From contig SWDG01000007.1 in the NCBI GenBank assembly GCA_005116965.1, positions 179,822 through 212,759 of the forward strand: DNA of 32,938 nucleotides, read 5' to 3'. A model generated the notes under the pieces. That model had not been told where the DNA came from. It made no database searches and saw only the letters and a list, made by a program, of their open reading frames with translations. Source of the stretch: Nitrospira sp. (GTDB lineage: Bacteria > Nitrospirota > Nitrospiria > Nitrospirales > Nitrospiraceae). Of the stretch, positions 22,391 through 31,041 are shown one piece after another. Every line of letters begins with the position of its first letter. The stretch's first letter is position 1. The position numbers and the translations under genes were made by a program.

Positions 22391-23782
22391 ATGACGAGGT
22401 TGGGTCCATGTCGGGTGATTCACATGAGTGCAAGGTCGATCCTCATATCATTTCTCATCATGGTAATCGGGCTTGCCGTCCTTGTTCCGGAGGCGTTGCG
22501 TGCGGCGGAGCAGGAACTGCCTCCACCGGAGTTGCGCCTTAGTCTCCACGATGCCATTCAAGCTGCCATCGACAATAATGTGAACGTACGGTTGTTGAGA
22601 GAACGGATCGCAGCGGCGCAGTCGGCAGCGAACACAAGTTTGGGGGCCTTGTTGCCGAATGTCTCGGGCCATGCGAGCTGGCGCAACCAAACGATCAACC
22701 TCGCCGCATTCGGCCTCCCTCAAGATAGACTCGGGGCTCTTGGACTATCTGGAAGTGTGACACAACCCTTCGATGTCTATGATGCGCGGGCCAGCCTGGT
22801 TCAGAACATCTTCAGCTTGAGTCTCATTCAACGATGGCGTGCGGCGAAGTCGGGCGTGGAGGTGGCAAATCTGGAAGCCGAAGTGACGAAACGTGATGTG
22901 ATGGCCACGGTGGGCTTGTTGTACATGGAGGCGACCAGAGGGGCGGCGGCCGTGAAGGCGCGTCAGGCGGATATGGAGCTTAGTCTGCAACTGCTGAAGT
23001 TGGCTCAAGATCGAAGGAAAGCCGGCGTGGCAACTGGGCTCGATGTCACCCGAGAAGAAGTCCAGCTCGAAAATACCCGCCAACGACTCCTCGTTGCGGA
23101 CAATGACCACGAAAGTGCAAAGCTGAACCTGATTCGGGCGTTGGGGATCGATTTCGATGTGCGATTGACGCTGACCGATGAGCTGGCATTCGTCAAGGTG
23201 GCATCTCAGGCTCCTAGCGACGCACTCTTGGCAGCCCGCGAGAACCGCACCGAACTGAAAGCACAGATCACGCGCCAGAAACTGGCGTCTCTCAGCCTCA
23301 GCTCCGTCGCGAGTGAACGGATCCCCTCGGTGTCCCTGAACGGCGATTATGGGTGGATCGGGCTGAAGCCAGACGAGGCGCTCGCCACACGCTCAATTGG
23401 ACTCATGCTGTCGGTGCCGATTTTCGACGGCGGTCAGAGGGAAGGGCGCATCTCGGAGACCCGCAGCCGTGTGAGACAGGAGTCGATCCGGATGGAGGAT
23501 CTGTCCGATCAGATCACCCTCGAAGTCCGCCATGCGTTGCTCACGCTCGACTCGTCCACCCAACAGGTCTCGGTCGCCGAGAAAGGGATCGAGCTGGCGC
23601 TGAAGGAACTAACCTTCGCACGAGACCGATTCGCCGCCGGCCTGGCCACCAATATCGAGGTGACGAATGCCCAGACATCGGTGGCGCGTGCTCGTGACAA
23701 TCTGATCGAAGCCCTCTTCCGATTCAATGCCTCTCGCATCAACTTGGCTCGGGCGAAAGGAGAGCTGGAGCAGATCTTTTGA
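22391..23782 (+). CDS. TolC-like outer-membrane efflux factor
   Basis: A 463-residue protein that should form the outer-membrane channel of the following ABC efflux system. A signal peptide (SARSILISFLIMVIGLAVLV, cleaved near ALRAAEQ) precedes two homologous halves of the OEP family: LRLSLHDAIQAAIDNNVNVRL at the start of the first, long coiled helices rich in Ala, Glu and Gln, SGSVTQPFDVYDARASLVQN, and DRFAAGLATNIEVTNAQTSV near the end of the second. GAGGA lies about nine bases ahead of ATG 22391; ATG 22424 would give a more typical signal peptide length. The adaptor gene begins 34 bases later. Confidence 0.9.
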   Translation: MTRLGPCRVIHMSARSILISFLIMVIGLAVLVPEALRAAEQELPPPELRLSLHDAIQAAIDNNVNVRLLRERIAAAQSAANTSLGALLPNVSGHASWRNQTINLAAFGLPQDRLGALGLSGSVTQPFDVYDARASLVQNIFSLSLIQRWRAAKSGVEVANLEAEVTKRDVMATVGLLYMEATRGAAAVKARQADMELSLQLLKLAQDRRKAGVATGLDVTREEVQLENTRQRLLVADNDHESAKLNLIRALGIDFDVRLTLTDELAFVKVASQAPSDALLAARENRTELKAQITRQKLASLSLSSVASERIPSVSLNGDYGWIGLKPDEALATRSIGLMLSVPIFDGGQREGRISETRSRVRQESIRMEDLSDQITLEVRHALLTLDSSTQQVSVAEKGIELALKELTFARDRFAAGLATNIEVTNAQTSVARARDNLIEALFRFNASRINLARAKGELEQIF

Positions 23783-23816
23783 GTGGAGTCATGTCCGGAT
23801 CTGTTACCTCCTCACC

Positions 23817-24923
23817 ATGAAAGTATCTCGTACGTATCTCATCACTGCCGTTGTCGTAGCCCTGCTGGCTATTGCCGCGTTCGTTCTGCTTGACCGGTTC
23901 GTCTGGAACCCACGGTTGCCTGAGGGACTCATCCAAGCGAATGGCCGGATCGAAGGCGATCATGTGACCGTTTCCAGTAAGTTTCCTGGACGCATTCGAG
24001 AATTGCTGGTGCGCGAGGGAGCCACGGTGGCTGCGGGCCAGGTGTTGATCCGGCTCGATGACAGTCAGATACAGGCGCGGGCCGATCAGGCCAGACACGC
24101 GGCGAAGGCGCATGAGGCGCAGGTGCAGGCGGCGCACATGACATTAGCCGTCCTCAATCTCGATGTGCCGCTGGCGATTGAACGAGCCGATGCGCAAGTG
24201 GAGAAAGCGAAGGATGTGGTGAGCAAGGCCCTGTCAGTGGAACGAGAGGCGCGCAGCGACGCCCAACGTTTCCGGCATCTTGCGGAGAAAGATGAGGCCT
24301 CGATCCAGCAACGGGATCAAGCCACCATGCGATGGGAAGTCGCTCAGGAAGACATTGCCTCAGCACGGTCTGCACTGATCCAAGCAACCAAAGAACTGGC
24401 CCAGGCGGAACTCGGATGGAAGCGGATTCTCGCGAAAGAGTTGGATGTCAACGCGCTCGAACGGCAGCGCGATCAAGCGGACGCGGTGCTCAACGAGGCT
24501 GAAAGCGTACTCCAAGACTTGACGATCACGGCTCCAACAGGTGGCACGGTGACCACAAGGATGATCGACGTGGGCGAAGTGGTTGCAGCCGGGGCGCCGC
24601 TGCTGGAACTAGTGGACCTCGACCGTCTATACCTCAATGTATACGTGCCGGAAGTACAGATCGGGAAGTTACGACTTGATCTGCCGGCCCGCATCTTTAC
24701 CGATGCTTTCCCGGATCAGCCGTTCGAGGCAACGGTTCGATACATCGCCTCCAAAGCCGAGTTCACCCCAAAAGAAGTGCAGACTCCCGATGAACGGGTG
24801 AAGCTGATCTACGCGGTGAAGCTCTACTTGACTGCGAACCCGGACCATCGCCTGACGCCAGGATTACCGGCTGATGCGATCGTGCGGTGGAAAGAGGATG
24901 TGGCATGGGTGAATCTGAAATGA
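23817..24923 (+). CDS. HlyD/YbhG-type periplasmic adaptor
   Basis: A 368-residue membrane fusion protein with an N-terminal anchor helix (YLITAVVVALLAIAAFVLL, residues about 7-25). It has a first lipoyl half (SSKFPGRIRELLVREGATVA), a long helical hairpin (about 85-225, many Ala, Gln and Glu), the second half (TITAPTGGTVTTRMIDVGEV) and a beta-barrel region (LDRLYLNVYVPEVQIGKL). This is the architecture of YbhG/EmrA-like adaptors that pair with YbhFSR-type ABC exporters, exactly the genes that follow. ATG 23817 was chosen since it begins the anchor helix; the frame is open back into the previous gene. Spacing to the ATPase gene is 22 bases. Confidence 0.9.
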   Translation: MKVSRTYLITAVVVALLAIAAFVLLDRFVWNPRLPEGLIQANGRIEGDHVTVSSKFPGRIRELLVREGATVAAGQVLIRLDDSQIQARADQARHAAKAHEAQVQAAHMTLAVLNLDVPLAIERADAQVEKAKDVVSKALSVEREARSDAQRFRHLAEKDEASIQQRDQATMRWEVAQEDIASARSALIQATKELAQAELGWKRILAKELDVNALERQRDQADAVLNEAESVLQDLTITAPTGGTVTTRMIDVGEVVAAGAPLLELVDLDRLYLNVYVPEVQIGKLRLDLPARIFTDAFPDQPFEATVRYIASKAEFTPKEVQTPDERVKLIYAVKLYLTANPDHRLTPGLPADAIVRWKEDVAWVNLK

Positions 24924-24925
24924 CA

Positions 24926-25020
24926 GGACTGAGCAACGAGGACTGATGACCGAGATGCAACAGCATTACGGGCCTTCTATACATTCATCTTCAACTCAGT
25001 CCTCAGTCCTCAGTCCCCAG
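24926..25020. repeat. CAGTCCT-rich palindromic repeat at the ABC gene start
   Basis: GGACTGAGCAACGAGGACTG just before and at the ATG is roughly the inverse complement of CTCAGTCCTCAGTCCTCAGT at 24996-25015, where the seven-base unit CTCAGTC is repeated in tandem. The right half is translated as the Ser/Gln/Pro-rich start of the ABC protein (SSTQSSVLSPQPS). The element looks like a dispersed repeat that now supplies coding sequence. Confidence 0.6.
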
Positions 25021-26973
25021 CCCTCGGACACGATCGTCAACGTGTCCGGCTTCGTGAAGCGCTACAAGAAGCATATGGCGGTCGACGGAATCGATCTGGA
25101 GATCAGAAAAGGCGAGATCTACGGCCTGATCGGGCCGGACGGAGCCGGCAAGAGCAGCCTGATGAAAGCGATAGCCGGTGTGTTGACCTATGACGAAGGA
25201 ACGGTCGAGGTCTTCGGAACGCTGGTTGATTCGGAACGAGCGGCGGAGCGAGTGAAGGAGCGAATCGGGTTCCTGCCGCAGGGTCTTGGTTTGAATCTCT
25301 ATCCCGATCTCTCCGTCGAGGAAAATATCGATTTCTTCGCCCGCCTTCGATTGGTACCAGAACAGCAATTGACTGAGCGCAAAACCCGTCTGCTGGCCAT
25401 GACGCGGCTCGACAAGTATCGCGACCGGGCGATGAAGAATCTGTCTGGGGGGATGAAACAGAAGCTGGGACTGATATGCACCCTTATCCACGAGCCGGAG
25501 CTGGCGATCCTGGATGAACCGACGACGGGTGTTGATCCTGTGTCGCGCCGAGATTTCTGGGCCATCTTGGCGGAGTTGCTATTGGAGAAGGGCATGACCG
25601 CGCTTGTTTCCACGGCGTACATGGATGAGGCTTCGCGGTTTCATCGGCTGTCGTTTCTGTCGGGCGGCAAGGTGTTGGCATCAGGAACGCCGGCGGAAGT
25701 TCAAATGCTGGCCCCTGGTTCAATGGTGACGTTTGAAGCAACGCCTCAACTGGATGCGATTGCTCGGCTCAAGATTCGGTACAAGCAGGTCGAGGCTCTG
25801 GGTCCCCTCCTTCATGTCTTCACGGATGACACTGATCCGGCTGCTGCGATGCAATCGATCACATCCAGCCTGGGCATTATCAAACCCATGCAACTTCGAG
25901 TCAATGAGCCGGAGCTTGAGGATGTCTTCGTTGCGTTGTTGCTTCGCCAGGGCGAACAGCCGACAGCCATCGAGATGCCTCCCGCCGCACCTGTTACGTC
26001 GAATGGTACGCTAGCGATCGAAGCGAAGGATCTCATCCGAGATTTCGGAACCTTTCGTGCGGTGGACCGCGTCAGCTTTCAGGTCAAACCTGGAGAGATC
26101 TTCGGCCTGCTCGGGGCCAACGGTGCAGGAAAGACGACTGTGATCAAGATGTTGAACGGCATCATGCCGCCAACCGGGGGAGAAGGCTGGGTGGCGGGGG
26201 CGGATATGAAGACTGCGGGCGGTGCCATCAAGGAGCGGATCGGATATATGTCCCAAGCCTTTTCGCTGTATCTGGATCTGACCGTCGTGGAAAACATTCG
26301 TCTGTTTGCCGGGATCTACGGACTGGACGCGAACGCAACGGACCAGCGGCTCAAATGGATCGTGTCGATGGCCGGCCTGAAGGGATACGAGTCGAGCCTC
26401 ACGGGCCGATTGCCGATGGGAGTCCGCCAGCGGTTAGCGCTCGGTTGTGCGCTTGTTCACCAGCCTCGCGTATTGTTTCTCGATGAACCAACTTCCGGCG
26501 TCGATCCGATCGGCCGCCGGCATTTCTGGGACATCCTGTCGAGGCTGGCGCGAGAAGAAGGAGTCGCGATTCTCGTGACTACCCATTATATGAGCGAAGC
26601 TGAACATTGCGACCACCTTGCGCTGATGTATGCAGGCCGGATCGTGGCGGAAGGGTCTCCGGTCGACATGAAGCGCCAGGTTGAGAAAGAAGCCGGACAA
26701 CTCCTCGAAGTGGCGACGGATCAACCGGGGCCGGCTCTGCGTCGGGTGACGCAGGCGGGATTCGTCGGTGCCGCGCTTTTTGGAACGAAACTCCACTTGC
26801 TTTCGCTCGACCCCTCTCAGGATGAAGCGCGGCTTCGCACGGCCCTGTCATCCGACGGCGTGCAAGTCCAAGACGTACTTATCCGTCCCCTCAGCCTCGA
26901 GGACGTGTTCGTGTACCGAGTGCTGGTGGTGGAACGGCAGGAACAAGCGACGGTGAAAGGGGCGGCGGCATGA
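24946..26973 (+). CDS. ABC exporter ATPase with two nucleotide-binding domains (YbhF-type)
   Basis: A 675-residue protein with two ATPase domains. Domain 1: Walker A GPDGAGKSS (63), signature LSGGMKQKLGL (166), Walker B LAILDEPTTGVDP (186), with Ala in place of the H-loop His (STAYMDEA). Domain 2: Walker A GANGAGKTT (390), a degenerate signature LPMGVRQRLAL (489), Walker B VLFLDEPTSGVDP (509) and H547 in TTHYMSEAE. This asymmetric pairing is the pattern of YbhF/RbbA-like exporters of drugs and small molecules. The first 30 residues derive from a DNA repeat and precede the conserved VNVSGFVKRYKK. The stop overlaps the next ATG (ATGA), so it is co-translated with the permeases. Confidence 0.93.
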   Translation: MTEMQQHYGPSIHSSSTQSSVLSPQPSDTIVNVSGFVKRYKKHMAVDGIDLEIRKGEIYGLIGPDGAGKSSLMKAIAGVLTYDEGTVEVFGTLVDSERAAERVKERIGFLPQGLGLNLYPDLSVEENIDFFARLRLVPEQQLTERKTRLLAMTRLDKYRDRAMKNLSGGMKQKLGLICTLIHEPELAILDEPTTGVDPVSRRDFWAILAELLLEKGMTALVSTAYMDEASRFHRLSFLSGGKVLASGTPAEVQMLAPGSMVTFEATPQLDAIARLKIRYKQVEALGPLLHVFTDDTDPAAAMQSITSSLGIIKPMQLRVNEPELEDVFVALLLRQGEQPTAIEMPPAAPVTSNGTLAIEAKDLIRDFGTFRAVDRVSFQVKPGEIFGLLGANGAGKTTVIKMLNGIMPPTGGEGWVAGADMKTAGGAIKERIGYMSQAFSLYLDLTVVENIRLFAGIYGLDANATDQRLKWIVSMAGLKGYESSLTGRLPMGVRQRLALGCALVHQPRVLFLDEPTSGVDPIGRRHFWDILSRLAREEGVAILVTTHYMSEAEHCDHLALMYAGRIVAEGSPVDMKRQVEKEAGQLLEVATDQPGPALRRVTQAGFVGAALFGTKLHLLSLDPSQDEARLRTALSSDGVQVQDVLIRPLSLEDVFVYRVLVVERQEQATVKGAAA

Positions 26974-28124
26974 ATGTTCGTCGTGTCGCAGCCGTGGCCT
27001 TCAAAGAATGGCGCGAGGTGACTCGCGACCGGATATTTCTGCTTCTGGCCTTCTGCATGCCGGCAGTCTGGATGTTTGTGTTCGGCTATGGCCTTGTCCT
27101 AGACGTGGAACACATCTCCTTCGTGGTGGTGGACCGGGATCACAGTTCACTGAGCCGGGACTATCTGTACCGCTTTTACCAGTCGCGGTATTTCAGCTTT
27201 CAAGGAGAACTCGCAGACGAAGGGGAAGCTGATGCCTGGTTGAAAAGCGGGAAAGCCAGAGCTGTGATTATTGTGCCGGAGAAATTCCAGGAGCGTCTCC
27301 TGTCGGGACAGCCGGCCAATATCCAGACTCTCATCGACGGTACATTCCCCCTTCGCGCGGATATTACGAAGGGCTATACCATTGCGATCAACAACGCCTA
27401 CAACGTGGACCTGCTGGCAGATCACCTGGCGCGGACCCGAGGTCTGTCACGCGATGAGGCGCTCCGGCGTACGCGTCCGCTTGGGCTCGAAGTGCGGTAT
27501 CTATACAATGAAGAAGTCCGCAGCACTTGGTCGACTGTGCCCGCGCTCATCATGTTTTCGCTCATGGTATCCTCTCCTCTTTTGACTGCGCTCGGCGTGG
27601 TTCGCGAGAAAGAAACCGGCTCGATCTACAACATCTATAGCGCCACGGTCAGCCGGATGGAGTTTCTGGTCGGTAAGCTCGTCCCATACGTCATGATTTC
27701 CTTGATCAATGTCGTGGTCTTGTGGCTGATGGCTGTTCTCCTGTTTGCCGTGCCGTTTAAGGGCAGCCTGCTGTTGTTTTTTGCGTCGTCTATCCTGTTC
27801 ATACTGACGAGTACCGGGATCGGCCTCACCGTGTCTTTACTGGTGAGTACGCAGCAGGCCGCACTGATCATCACGGTGGTGGTGAGTACGGTCCCCACGA
27901 TCCTCTTCTCCGGGCTGATCGTGCCGGTATCCTCCCTCAGTCAAGCCGCGCAGTTCCAGGCACATCTGTTTCCCGGCATGTACTACACCAACATCGTCAG
28001 AGGAACGTTCCTCAAGAATGTCGGTCCCGCGGTCTTGTGGCCGGATGTTCTGGCTCTCGCCGTCTACGCGGCGGCGCTTGGAGCCATCGGTTATCGGTTG
28101 TTCACCAAGAGACCGAGCGTATGA
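26970..28124 (+). CDS. ABC-2 type permease subunit 1 (YbhS-like)
   Basis: A 384-residue permease with the ABC-2 layout: one N-terminal helix (about 23-45, FLLLAFCMPAVWMFVFGYGL), a large extracytoplasmic domain (about 50-175), and five C-terminal helices (about 185-375). The coupling segment VREKETGSIYNIYSA lies where the family has its conserved RE(R/K)E-x-G motif. The partner permease follows with an overlapping start, so the pair likely forms a heterodimer driven by the double ATPase. Translation starts within the end of the ATPase gene. Confidence 0.92.
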   Translation: MNVRRVAAVAFKEWREVTRDRIFLLLAFCMPAVWMFVFGYGLVLDVEHISFVVVDRDHSSLSRDYLYRFYQSRYFSFQGELADEGEADAWLKSGKARAVIIVPEKFQERLLSGQPANIQTLIDGTFPLRADITKGYTIAINNAYNVDLLADHLARTRGLSRDEALRRTRPLGLEVRYLYNEEVRSTWSTVPALIMFSLMVSSPLLTALGVVREKETGSIYNIYSATVSRMEFLVGKLVPYVMISLINVVVLWLMAVLLFAVPFKGSLLLFFASSILFILTSTGIGLTVSLLVSTQQAALIITVVVSTVPTILFSGLIVPVSSLSQAAQFQAHLFPGMYYTNIVRGTFLKNVGPAVLWPDVLALAVYAAALGAIGYRLFTKRPSV

Positions 28125-29278
28125 GAGTGTCCGATCGCCTCACGGTCTGGTGTCGGCGGATCGCAGTCATGACCCGCAAAGAACTGCTGCAATTGTTCCG
28201 TGATATCCCACTCATGGCATTTCTCATTTATTCGTTTACGTTGTCTGTGTACGTCACCGGAAATGGCATTCAGACGCAATTGAAGAATGCTGGGCTGTTG
28301 GTATCCGATGCCGATCGAAGCGTTTCATCGCGCGAATTGATTTCTCGATTTCATTCCCCATATTTCCGTTTCGACGGCGAATTGGCCCACCCGAACGAAG
28401 GATTTGTGCGGCTGGACCGAGGTGGGTCCATGATGGTGTTGGATATTCCCACCCGCTTTCATGAGGCGTTGGTATCGGGCGAGTCGACCGCGGTGCAATT
28501 GCTTGTCGACACGACAAACTCGCCGCAAGGGCTTTCGGCCGCCGGCTATGCCGCTCGTATCGTGGGACAGTTCAGCCAAGAACTGATCATGACGCGAAAT
28601 GGTCAGACGGGTTCGTCTTCGACGACTGTGCCGATGATCCTGAGCGACCATCGCGTCTGGTTCAATCAAGACCAGAACGAAACATGGTTCGAATCCATCT
28701 CGCACCTGTTGCGGATGATCACGATTTTTGCGGTGTTGCTGCCGGCGGCGGCGTTGGTACGAGAGAAGGAGCGCGGCACGGTGGAGCAACTTCTGGTGTC
28801 GCCGCTGACCCCGGCGCAAATTATGTTACCTAAAGTTGTGGCAATGACATTGGTGATTCTTGGCGCAACAGCGGTGGCCTTGTTTGGAGTCATGCTCCCC
28901 GTATTCGGCGTGCCGATCAGAGGAAGCGTTTCACTGCTGTTCCTCTTGACGGCTCTCTTTATCGTGGCCACAGCGGGGATAGGGGTGTTTGCATCGACCG
29001 TCACGAAAAATCAGGCGCAGGTGGGGATGATGACGTTGCTCGTGGTTGCCCCCATGCTGTTACTGTCCGGGATTTTCACGCCGCTGGAGACGATGCCCGC
29101 CTGGGTGCGCTATCTGATGGCACTGTCCCCGCTTCGATATTTCATCGAAATCGCGACGGGCATTCTGTTGAAAGGCATAGGGCTCGAGATGTTATGGAGT
29201 CAGGCCCTGTCGATGCTGGCGTTGGGTGTATCGCTGTTCGGCTTCGGCATGTGGCGGTTTCGGAGGCAGTTTCGATGA
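28121..29278 (+). CDS. ABC-2 type permease subunit 2 (YbhR-like)
   Basis: A 385-residue homologue of subunit 1 with the same order: basic start (VSDRLTVWCRRIAVMTRKEL), N-terminal helix (about 30-48), a periplasmic domain (about 55-190) and five helices to the end. The family motif is seen in VREKERGTVEQLLVSPLTP and the terminal SPLRYFIEIATGILLKGIG is strongly conserved in YbhR-type subunits. ATG 28121 overlaps the stop of subunit 1; ATG 29275 of the next gene overlaps its own stop. The frame is open further up, but that extension would lie inside the preceding gene and lacks family support. Confidence 0.92.
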   Translation: MRVSDRLTVWCRRIAVMTRKELLQLFRDIPLMAFLIYSFTLSVYVTGNGIQTQLKNAGLLVSDADRSVSSRELISRFHSPYFRFDGELAHPNEGFVRLDRGGSMMVLDIPTRFHEALVSGESTAVQLLVDTTNSPQGLSAAGYAARIVGQFSQELIMTRNGQTGSSSTTVPMILSDHRVWFNQDQNETWFESISHLLRMITIFAVLLPAAALVREKERGTVEQLLVSPLTPAQIMLPKVVAMTLVILGATAVALFGVMLPVFGVPIRGSVSLLFLLTALFIVATAGIGVFASTVTKNQAQVGMMTLLVVAPMLLLSGIFTPLETMPAWVRYLMALSPLRYFIEIATGILLKGIGLEMLWSQALSMLALGVSLFGFGMWRFRRQFR

Positions 29279-29706
29279 AGACCCATCAAATCATGAAAGC
29301 CGCCGTGATCTATTTCGCGCTCGTGTTCGCTACCGCGTTCGTACTAGGAACCATTCGCGTTCTCTGGCTCGTTCCGATTGTCGGGACGAGGACAGCTGAA
29401 TTGGTTGAGATGCCGCTTATGCTGGCAGTTGTCATAATTGCGGCACGGTGGGTAGTTCGGCATTTCGAGGAAGCGATGGGCTCCCTGACTCCCTGGCTCG
29501 GCGTAGGAGGCACGGCGCTGGTTCTGGCTCTTCTGTTTGATTTCACGGTTGTCCTCTGGATTCGTGGTTTGTCGATTTCCCAATATGTGGAAGCATTCGA
29601 TCCCGTGGCGGGAACGGCCTACTTCGTAATGCTGGGAGTCTTTGCCCTCATGCCCCTGCTCGCGGCAAGGAAAGAATCCTCCAACGTCATGGAGGGCGTT
29701 CGTTGA
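29275..29706 (+). CDS. Four-helix membrane protein of unknown function
   Basis: A 143-residue protein with four hydrophobic segments (about residues 9-32, 44-60, 75-97 and 111-131). ATG 29275 overlaps the stop of permease 2 (ATGA), and its own stop overlaps TTG of the nitroreductase gene, so it is part of the operon. I do not recognise the family. Position suggests a role with the exporter or as partner of the nitroreductase, which is inference from context only. Confidence 0.7.
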   Translation: MKTHQIMKAAVIYFALVFATAFVLGTIRVLWLVPIVGTRTAELVEMPLMLAVVIIAARWVVRHFEEAMGSLTPWLGVGGTALVLALLFDFTVVLWIRGLSISQYVEAFDPVAGTAYFVMLGVFALMPLLAARKESSNVMEGVR

Positions 29707-30725
29707 ACATCAATGCGTACGAAGTGGCGGTACAGCAAACCGGGCGTCACACAGAAGGATCGCTCGCAAGGGTACATACGCTGCAACGAGAACTCGTTCG
29801 CTACGCCACGCTGGCCGCCTCCAGTCACAATACGCAGCCTTGGAAATTTCAGCTTGAGCCCAATAGAATCGTGATTCTTCCGGACCTGTCACGACGCTGC
29901 CCCGCAGTCGACTCCGATGATCACCACCTCTATGCAAGCCTGGGTTGTGCAGCAGAAAATTTATTATTGGCCGCACAAGCCGCTGGGTTGAAGGGCCACT
30001 ATTCCTACGGTGCGTCAGCATCGAGTGTGCATGTAGACTTCGAGGAGGGACCCACCTTTCAGTCCGCTCTGTTCGAGGCCATTCCGAGGCGCCAGTGTAG
30101 TCGGGCCGAGTATGACGGAATCTCATTCACCGGCGAGCCGCTTCGTCTGCTTGAGGTAGCCGGGCGGGGCGACGAAGTCTCGGTCATGCTTCTCACGGAG
30201 GGGAGACAGAAGGAGCAGGTGGCGGAGTATGTTGCAGAAGGCAACAGAGTGCAATTCGGCGATCCCGCGTGGGCTAAGGAGCTGAAAACGTGGATCCGCT
30301 TTAACGCTTGGGACGCCATGCGCACCGGTGACGGCCTGTACGGCCCCGTGATGGGCAGCCCGGACGTGCCTCGATGGCTCGAATCGCTGTTCATCCGCCT
30401 CGCGTTTTCCGCAAAGCGACAGAATCAGAAGGATATCGGACACATTCGGAATTCGTCCGCCGTTGCGGTCTTCTTCTCCGAGGCCGACGACAAGCCACAT
30501 TGGATCGAGGCGGGGCGATGCTACGAGCGCTTGGCTCTCCAAGCCGCTGCGTTGGATCTGCGCACGGCTTTCATCAACCAGCCGGTGGAAGTGCCCGAGC
30601 TCCGGCCGCAGTTTGCCGATTTCCTCGGAATCGGTCATCGTCGGCCGGATCTCATCGTCCGGATCGGTCGTGGCCCTGAGATGCCGAAATCACTGCGGCG
30701 GTCGATTGACAGCGTGATCGTGTGA
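29703..30725 (+). CDS. Acg-family nitroreductase-like flavoprotein
   Basis: A 340-residue protein with the FMN-binding nitroreductase fold of the Acg group (like the mycobacterial Rv2032/Rv3131 proteins). The signature SSHNTQPWKF is at residues about 40-49; the two halves of the fold follow, with PRRQCSRAEYDG and a late VAVFFSEADDKPHWIEAGRC, ERLALQAAALDLRTAFINQP. Acg proteins are double-length and often lack ordinary nitroreductase activity; they may store flavin under dormancy. The start is TTG 29703, which overlaps the previous stop (TTGA) and gives the complete domain. It ends the operon of the ABC exporter; the next gene is about 90 bases away at least. Confidence 0.88.
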   Translation: MNINAYEVAVQQTGRHTEGSLARVHTLQRELVRYATLAASSHNTQPWKFQLEPNRIVILPDLSRRCPAVDSDDHHLYASLGCAAENLLLAAQAAGLKGHYSYGASASSVHVDFEEGPTFQSALFEAIPRRQCSRAEYDGISFTGEPLRLLEVAGRGDEVSVMLLTEGRQKEQVAEYVAEGNRVQFGDPAWAKELKTWIRFNAWDAMRTGDGLYGPVMGSPDVPRWLESLFIRLAFSAKRQNQKDIGHIRNSSAVAVFFSEADDKPHWIEAGRCYERLALQAAALDLRTAFINQPVEVPELRPQFADFLGIGHRRPDLIVRIGRGPEMPKSLRRSIDSVIV

Positions 30726-30817
30726 CAGGTGTGGTCTCTGCGTGCGGTGAGTGAGAACGACGGAGAGAGGGGGACAGATGCTTCGATTCAGCGTAGGGAG
30801 GCTAGACCCTTTCAGAG

Positions 30818-31009
30818 ATGGACGATGGTCCTATGGAAGACTCACACGCTGTGGCTGCGTCAGCTCACTTTATCGATGATTTAGCTGTTGAAAATAGCGC
30901 CTGCAAGAGCTTCATTGAGATTCATGACGATCTCTGCATGATGAATGCATATCGTGATGATCTTGCCTTGGGGGTCCAGGAGAAATGGGACAAGACGGCG
31001 TTCAACTAG
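30818..31009 (+). CDS. Small acidic protein of unknown function
   Basis: A 63-residue frame from ATG 30818 (or ATG 30833) to TAG 31007-31009. The product is acidic, rich in Asp and Ala (HFIDDLAVENSACK, MMNAYRDDLALGVQ), with no membrane helix or motif that I know. GGGAG lies rather far ahead (17 bases). It ends 32 bases before the trehalose synthase and could be a small gene of that operon or a chance frame. Confidence 0.35.
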   Translation: MDDGPMEDSHAVAASAHFIDDLAVENSACKSFIEIHDDLCMMNAYRDDLALGVQEKWDKTAFN

Positions 31010-31041
31010 CACCATATGGCTGGGAATAGGAGAAGATCCAG

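Noticed and set aside
24996-25015. Tandem CTCAGTC units considered as a CRISPR or minisatellite
   Set aside because: Only three short adjoining units without spacers and no cas genes in the window; it fits a dispersed palindromic repeat better.
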